DNA of 64,000 nt from an uncultured Algibacter sp. GTDB lineage: Bacteria; Bacteroidota; Bacteroidia; Flavobacteriales; Flavobacteriaceae. The stretch covers positions 186,001 through 250,000 of the forward strand of contig CANMZT010000004.1 of NCBI GenBank assembly GCA_947502405.1, given 5' to 3'. Below, piece after piece: positions 59,415-64,000 of the stretch. How positions within the stretch are numbered: the first letter of the stretch is position 1; every line of letters begins with the position of its first letter. The notes beneath the pieces are model-generated. The model did no database searches, was not told the DNA's origin, and worked only from the letters and a program-made list of their open reading frames with translations. A program made the translations under genes and the position numbers.

Positions 59415-59939
59415 CTACTTTATGTTAAAATTTTCTAACGCGTCTTTTAGTTTACCAAAAGCTGTATAAATTCTATATTCAACAACCTTTTTTGTAACAC
59501 CTAATTGTTCTGCAATTTCAGCATGTCTTTTACCTTCAACTTTATTCAATAAAAAAGCTACACGCTGCTCTTTACTTAAATTTTGCAAAGCTTTTTTATA
59601 TTTTTCCATAAATTGTTTCTGCTCAAAAATAAACTCAGGGGTTTCATTGGTATGTGATTTTTGGGGTTTCTTCTGATAATTTAGAACTACTTTTTGATGC
59701 TTAATATCATTTAAGACCAAATTATTAGCTACTGTAAACAAAAATGATTTTGCTTTTGCCAAATTAACTGTTTTACAACTATCCCAAAGCTTAATAAAAG
59801 CTTCTTGGGTTTTATCTTCTGGATTAATCTGCGAACCATATTTGTAGTATAAAAAATTATGTAAATCTTTTGAGTATGCATTATATACACCCTCAAAAAC
59901 CTGGGTTTCACAAATATTTTTACTAGAATCTTCTGGCAA
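59415..59939 (-). CDS. ECF RNA polymerase sigma factor, FecI-like
   Basis: NPEDKTQEAFIKLWDSC, LSKEQRVAFLLNKVEGKRHAEIAEQLGVTKKVVEYRIYTAFGKL. Confidence 0.93.
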   Translation of the reverse strand: MPEDSSKNICETQVFEGVYNAYSKDLHNFLYYKYGSQINPEDKTQEAFIKLWDSCKTVNLAKAKSFLFTVANNLVLNDIKHQKVVLNYQKKPQKSHTNETPEFIFEQKQFMEKYKKALQNLSKEQRVAFLLNKVEGKRHAEIAEQLGVTKKVVEYRIYTAFGKLKDALENFNIK

Positions 59940-60044
59940 GCTCTTTTTATAATTTTCTTAAATATATATATATTTTAAAAACTTTTCAGGAATTTTAAAG
60001 ATGAAGTTGTTATATAATAAAGCAGACATTTTATCTGATTGAAT

Positions 60045-61118
60045 ATGAAAGCAGATTACAACATTTCGATATTCTATTTTTTCTTGTTATGCATCATGGT
60101 ATCATCATGCAGAAAAGAAGATATGGAACTTATTGAATCACCCGCAGATGAGACTTTAATTGCAGATTCATCTGTTGCGCTTTTAATGAAGAATGTTTCT
60201 AGTAATGATGGCTCCAATGACAATATAATAGATAAATCTAATTGTTTTAATATTAAATTTCCTTTGAATGTTAACGTAAACGGAGAGAACATTCTTGTAA
60301 ATTCTCCTGATGCTTATAAAATTATTGAATACATTTTTGATGATGAAGACGATGATGTTGATATTTTGGAAATCTCCTACCCTATAACCATAGTTTCCGA
60401 AGACTTTTCTGAAATCATAATATATAATGATACTGAACTTAATAGTTACTCTATTGATTGTAATGGTGAAAATGAATTTGATAATGACATTGAATGCTTA
60501 GATTTTAAATACCCAATAACAACTTCAACTTTTAATAAGGAAAATGAAGCTATAGAAACTGCATCAATAACATCAGATTATGAGCTAAACCAATTTTTAA
60601 AAAATCTAACTCAAAACCTAATTACTACAATTAACTTTCCTATTGATGTCACACTTTCTGATGGTACAGAACTAATGCTAAACAATTTAATTGAACTTGA
60701 AAATAGCATTAATAATTATAAAAATGATTGTGATGAAGATGATGATTTTGATTATAACGATGATGATTGTGACTCATGTAATATTGAAGAATTAACAAAC
60801 ACTTTAACAAATTGTAATGGGTGGTTGGTAGATCAATTAGATCGTGATAATACAAATTATGACAATGCCTATGAGGGCTACAGATTTAATTTTACGGCAG
60901 ATGGACGTGTGGGCGTTTATTGGGGCAGCACTAGTGCTTATGGCACTTGGGTAGCTTCAGGTGAAAAAAACAACATCAGTGTTACTATAAACATTCCTGG
61001 ATTACCATTATGTAATAATGTTTGGAGATTACATGAAATGTCTGAATACACTAAGAAGAGAGTTGATTTTAGAGTTGATGAACATGATAGACTCCGATAT
61101 AATAATATTTGTGATTAA
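60045..61118 (+). CDS. Acidic hypothetical lipoprotein with duplicated CFxIxFP-type domain
   Basis: Lipobox VSSCRK; two units starting NCFNIKFPLNVNVNG and ECLDFKYPITTSTFN; D/E-rich linkers; lipocalin-like C-terminus. Confidence 0.8.
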   Translation: MKADYNISIFYFFLLCIMVSSCRKEDMELIESPADETLIADSSVALLMKNVSSNDGSNDNIIDKSNCFNIKFPLNVNVNGENILVNSPDAYKIIEYIFDDEDDDVDILEISYPITIVSEDFSEIIIYNDTELNSYSIDCNGENEFDNDIECLDFKYPITTSTFNKENEAIETASITSDYELNQFLKNLTQNLITTINFPIDVTLSDGTELMLNNLIELENSINNYKNDCDEDDDFDYNDDDCDSCNIEELTNTLTNCNGWLVDQLDRDNTNYDNAYEGYRFNFTADGRVGVYWGSTSAYGTWVASGEKNNISVTINIPGLPLCNNVWRLHEMSEYTKKRVDFRVDEHDRLRYNNICD

Positions 61119-61197
61119 ATAATATTGAGCTAGTGATTTGCTTCTATGAAAAAGAAAAATGTCACCCAAGTTTTACCTAAATCCTTGGAACTAGCTA

Positions 61198-61236
61198 AAA
61201 ACTGCTTCGGTTTTAATTAACCGGAGCAGTTTAAAA
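61198..61236 (+). terminator. Terminator-like hairpin
   Basis: AAACTGCTTCGG-TTTTAATTAA-CCGGAGCAGTTT (one mismatch), short A/T tail. Confidence 0.55.
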
Positions 61237-61270
61237 AACATGGTGCTTTAAAAGCATTTCAAGCTAAAAT

Positions 61271-61645
61271 ATGAAAAATAAAATCCTAATTATTATTGCG
61301 CTTTTAGTTATTGCCCTTCTTGCATATAATTACTTATATCAAGACCATAGAGATATTGCTTCAGAGGAAGCAAAATTTTCAATTTCACCAGAACAAATTG
61401 TAAATGCATTTAAGACTAATACAAGAGATTCAGAAAAAAAATTTCTTAATCAGACTATAGAATTAACTGGAAGTGTAACGGAATCAAACAACAAAGATTT
61501 AACATTAAACCACATAGTTTTTTGTCAGTTTTCAGAAAATCATGAGACTACATTAAACGCTAATATTAAAATTAAAGGGCGTTGTATTGGTTATGATGAT
61601 TTATTAGAACAAGTTAAACTCGATCAATGTTACATAATTAATTAA
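61271..61645 (+). CDS. OB-fold (tRNA_anti-like) membrane-anchored protein
   Basis: N-terminal TM; FLNQTIELTGSVTESNNKDLTLNHIVFCQF..INIKIKGRCIGYDDLLEQVKLDQCYI pattern. Confidence 0.75.
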   Translation: MKNKILIIIALLVIALLAYNYLYQDHRDIASEEAKFSISPEQIVNAFKTNTRDSEKKFLNQTIELTGSVTESNNKDLTLNHIVFCQFSENHETTLNANIKIKGRCIGYDDLLEQVKLDQCYIIN

Positions 61646-61660
61646 ACCAAAAAAAATGCT

Positions 61661-62569
61661 ATGAAAACAACACTACTAAAATTATTTTTTACGCTAGTAT
61701 TATGCTATGGTATAAATCTACCTAGTCAAACAGTAAATCTCAGTCCTGAAAAAGACAATTCTATATATAGCGAAAACAACAATTCCAACGCATTAGGAAA
61801 TTTATTTTCAGGTAGAACTAATAATGGTAACAATAGAAGAGCTTTAATCAAATTTGATTTATCTTCAATTCCGGCTGGTTCTACTATAAATAGTGTAAGC
61901 TTAACAGTTAATGTAAACCGAGTACCTACAGGAGGTGCAGGAACGCAAACTTATACTATACACCAACTTTCAAGAGATTGGGGAGAAGGCACTTCAAACG
62001 GTGGTGGTACTGGTAGTACAGCAACAACTAATGATGCAACATGGAATGATGCCATGCAAGGTACAAGTACGTGGACAAACCCAGGTGGTGATTTCTCTGC
62101 TTCTCCTATGGCTTCATTAGCAGTTACAGGAATTGGGAGTTACACATTTACATCTAATGCAAATTTTGTAGCTACAGTTCAAAACTGGATAGACACACCT
62201 AATTCCAATAACGGATTAATACTTATTGGAGATGAAAATGTTGCTAGAAGCGCTAGACGTTTTGATAGTAGAGAAGGTACAAATGTCCCGCAACTTAGTA
62301 TTAGTTATACCACACTTAGCACAAATAGATTTACAACTATAAATTTTTCCATGTTTCCAAATCCAACAAATAATCAAGTTAGTTTAAGGCTTCCAAAACA
62401 TATATCTAAAGCCCAATTAAGTATTTATGACGTATTGGGTAAACAGGTAAAAAATAAAAGTATATCTAATCAAGAACGTATCGACATTTCAGACTTGGAC
62501 AGCGGGGTTTATTTATTAGAAGTTTCCTCAAAAGGTATGACAAAAACTAAACGATTAATAAAATTATAA
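61661..62569 (+). CDS. DNRLRE domain-containing secreted protein with T9SS type A sorting domain
   Basis: LSPEKDNSIYSENNNSNALGN, RRALIKFDLSSIPAGSTI; C-terminal NFSMFPNPTNNQVSL...SIYDVLGKQV...DISDLDSGVYLLEVSSKGMTKTKRLIKL. Confidence 0.93.
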   Translation: MKTTLLKLFFTLVLCYGINLPSQTVNLSPEKDNSIYSENNNSNALGNLFSGRTNNGNNRRALIKFDLSSIPAGSTINSVSLTVNVNRVPTGGAGTQTYTIHQLSRDWGEGTSNGGGTGSTATTNDATWNDAMQGTSTWTNPGGDFSASPMASLAVTGIGSYTFTSNANFVATVQNWIDTPNSNNGLILIGDENVARSARRFDSREGTNVPQLSISYTTLSTNRFTTINFSMFPNPTNNQVSLRLPKHISKAQLSIYDVLGKQVKNKSISNQERIDISDLDSGVYLLEVSSKGMTKTKRLIKL

Positions 62570-62588
62570 TTTAAAACACTAAAATTAT

Positions 62589-63437
62589 ATGAAGCGCTTA
62601 CTTTTAATAGTATTGATATTACCGTTTTTAGTGAACACCCAAAATGATTTACTTGATGAAATAGATACATATCAAACAGAAGGACAATATGCAACTGCCG
62701 CTTTTAAAGGTCTGAAAATTGTAAATTTTGAATCCACAAAATTAGTAGCAAAAGACGAACTTACTTTTATAGTATCCCATAGGTTTGGGAGCGTTAAAAA
62801 TGGCATTGACACCTTTTTTGGATTAGATGAAGCTGTAACACGAATCCATTTTGTTTATGGAATTAGTGATGCTATAAATATTGGTGTTTCAAGAAGTTCT
62901 TTTTTAAAAGTTTACGATATTACTACTAAATACCGATTGTTAAGGCAAGAAGAAAATGGTTTTCCTTTTACAATAGTTGGTTTTAATGCCGTATTAATTA
63001 ATACAGCATTGGATAAAGAAAACCTACCTTTATTAAAATTTAAACACAGATTAGGATATACAGCTCAGATATTAATTTCAAGAAAAATAAACACCGACTT
63101 TTCAGTTGAACTTGCTCCAACTTTTTTTCATGATAATTATGTTCAAGTTGATGAACAAAGTAATTCTCAATTTGCTTTAGGATTTGGCGGACGTTACAAA
63201 TTAGGTAAGCGATGGTCTGTGAATGCTGATTACGGTTTACACTTAAATAGAGCTAATAACTCACCTTTTAAAAATCCGTTATCTATTGGTTTTGATTTAG
63301 AAACAGGTGGGCACGTTTTCCAAATGCATTTTTCAAATGCTCAAGCTATGAATACCAATGGTTTTTTAGGACAAGGAACTGGTGATTGGTCAGATGGAGA
63401 CGTATATTTTGGATTTAACCTAAGCAGGAGATTCTAA
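62589..63437 (+). CDS. DUF5777-like beta-barrel protein
   Basis: ATAAFKGLKIVNFESTKLVAKDELTFIVSHRFGSVKNGIDTFFGLDEAVTRIHFVYG. Confidence 0.85.
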   Translation: MKRLLLIVLILPFLVNTQNDLLDEIDTYQTEGQYATAAFKGLKIVNFESTKLVAKDELTFIVSHRFGSVKNGIDTFFGLDEAVTRIHFVYGISDAINIGVSRSSFLKVYDITTKYRLLRQEENGFPFTIVGFNAVLINTALDKENLPLLKFKHRLGYTAQILISRKINTDFSVELAPTFFHDNYVQVDEQSNSQFALGFGGRYKLGKRWSVNADYGLHLNRANNSPFKNPLSIGFDLETGGHVFQMHFSNAQAMNTNGFLGQGTGDWSDGDVYFGFNLSRRF

Positions 63438-63467
63438 TAAAAAATAATAACAGTAAAAACAATAACT

Positions 63468-63851
63468 ATGAAATCTACAAAATTAATTTATGTTTTAGCA
63501 TTATGTCTAATAATTTTCAACTGTTCTAGCGATAGTAACGACGATTTACAAGAAGAGGAACAACAACAAGAGGAACAACAAGAAGAAATGGATCCAAATC
63601 CAACACCTATTACCTATAATGGTGATATAAGAAGTATTATGACTAACAACTGTAATCAATGTCATGGAAGTACAACTACAAATGGGGCTCCATTTTCTTT
63701 AACAACTTACAGTCAGGTAAGTGGTAGAATAGATCGTATTATAGCCCGCACAAATAACGCATCAAATCCAATGCCTCGTGCTGGTTTAATGAATATTGAA
63801 TTAAGAAACATGATTAAGCAATGGAAAGATGATGGTTTATTAGAAAACTAA
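63468..63851 (+). CDS. Lipoprotein with a single c-type haem motif (CxxCH)
   Basis: Lipobox IFNCSS; acidic linker; DIRSIMTNNCNQCHGSTTTNGAPFSL. Confidence 0.9.
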   Translation: MKSTKLIYVLALCLIIFNCSSDSNDDLQEEEQQQEEQQEEMDPNPTPITYNGDIRSIMTNNCNQCHGSTTTNGAPFSLTTYSQVSGRIDRIIARTNNASNPMPRAGLMNIELRNMIKQWKDDGLLEN

Positions 63852-63900
63852 TCGTTATAAATATTGGCAAGTAATTTGCTGTAAATCAATAAAATTGGTA

Positions 63901-64000
63901 TGAAAAAAATAGTCTATCTCATAGTCTTAATTAGTATAAATATTTTTGCTCAATCAAAATATTTAACTAAAACTGGTACTATAAATTTTGAAGCATCAGT
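63901..64000 (+). CDS. YceI-like protein, N-terminal fragment (runs off the right edge)
   Basis: MKKIVYLIVLISINIFAQSKYLTKTGTINFEAS. Confidence 0.75.

Overview
The 64 kb window looks like a low-GC Flavobacteriaceae (Bacteroidota) chromosome segment. Supporting signs are TAnnTTTG -7 boxes, a T9SS-type C-terminal tail, DUF4252/DUF4293/DUF3810 families, and a Rho with an N-terminal disordered insert. Most of it is core housekeeping: folP, cdaA, truA, rho, an icd-type gene, rpsT, tRNA-Glu, proS, folE, cysS, yidD, pepD, deaD, a sir2 homologue, purB and rmuC. There is a B12-uptake locus (cobalamin riboswitch, BtuB-like receptor, BtuG-like propeller lipoprotein, divergent btuFCD-like ABC genes). There is an ECF-sigma/FecR/TonB-receptor cassette facing an acidic duplicated-domain lipoprotein, and a C-terminal cluster (OB-fold, DNRLRE/T9SS, DUF5777, CxxCH, YceI). 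No prophage, IS transposase or CRISPR array was recognised. The most interesting non-annotated signal is a ~100-bp dispersed intergenic element in four copies (5908-6009, 10140-10247, 31739-31842, 45038-45133). Its ends pair and show a compensatory change (GCGTTA/TAACGC in three copies, GCGTAA/TTACGC in the fourth). It has a 5' hairpin of variable length and a central hairpin whose sequence is replaced while pairing is kept, so it looks like a structured mobile repeat or RNA. A second, REP/REPIN-like family (GATTCCTGC..GCAGGAATGACA) is also present, and a GAGCGCAGTCGAA-type repeat sits in frame inside a TrmH-family gene. All calls are from reading the sequence and ORF translations; no database search was run.
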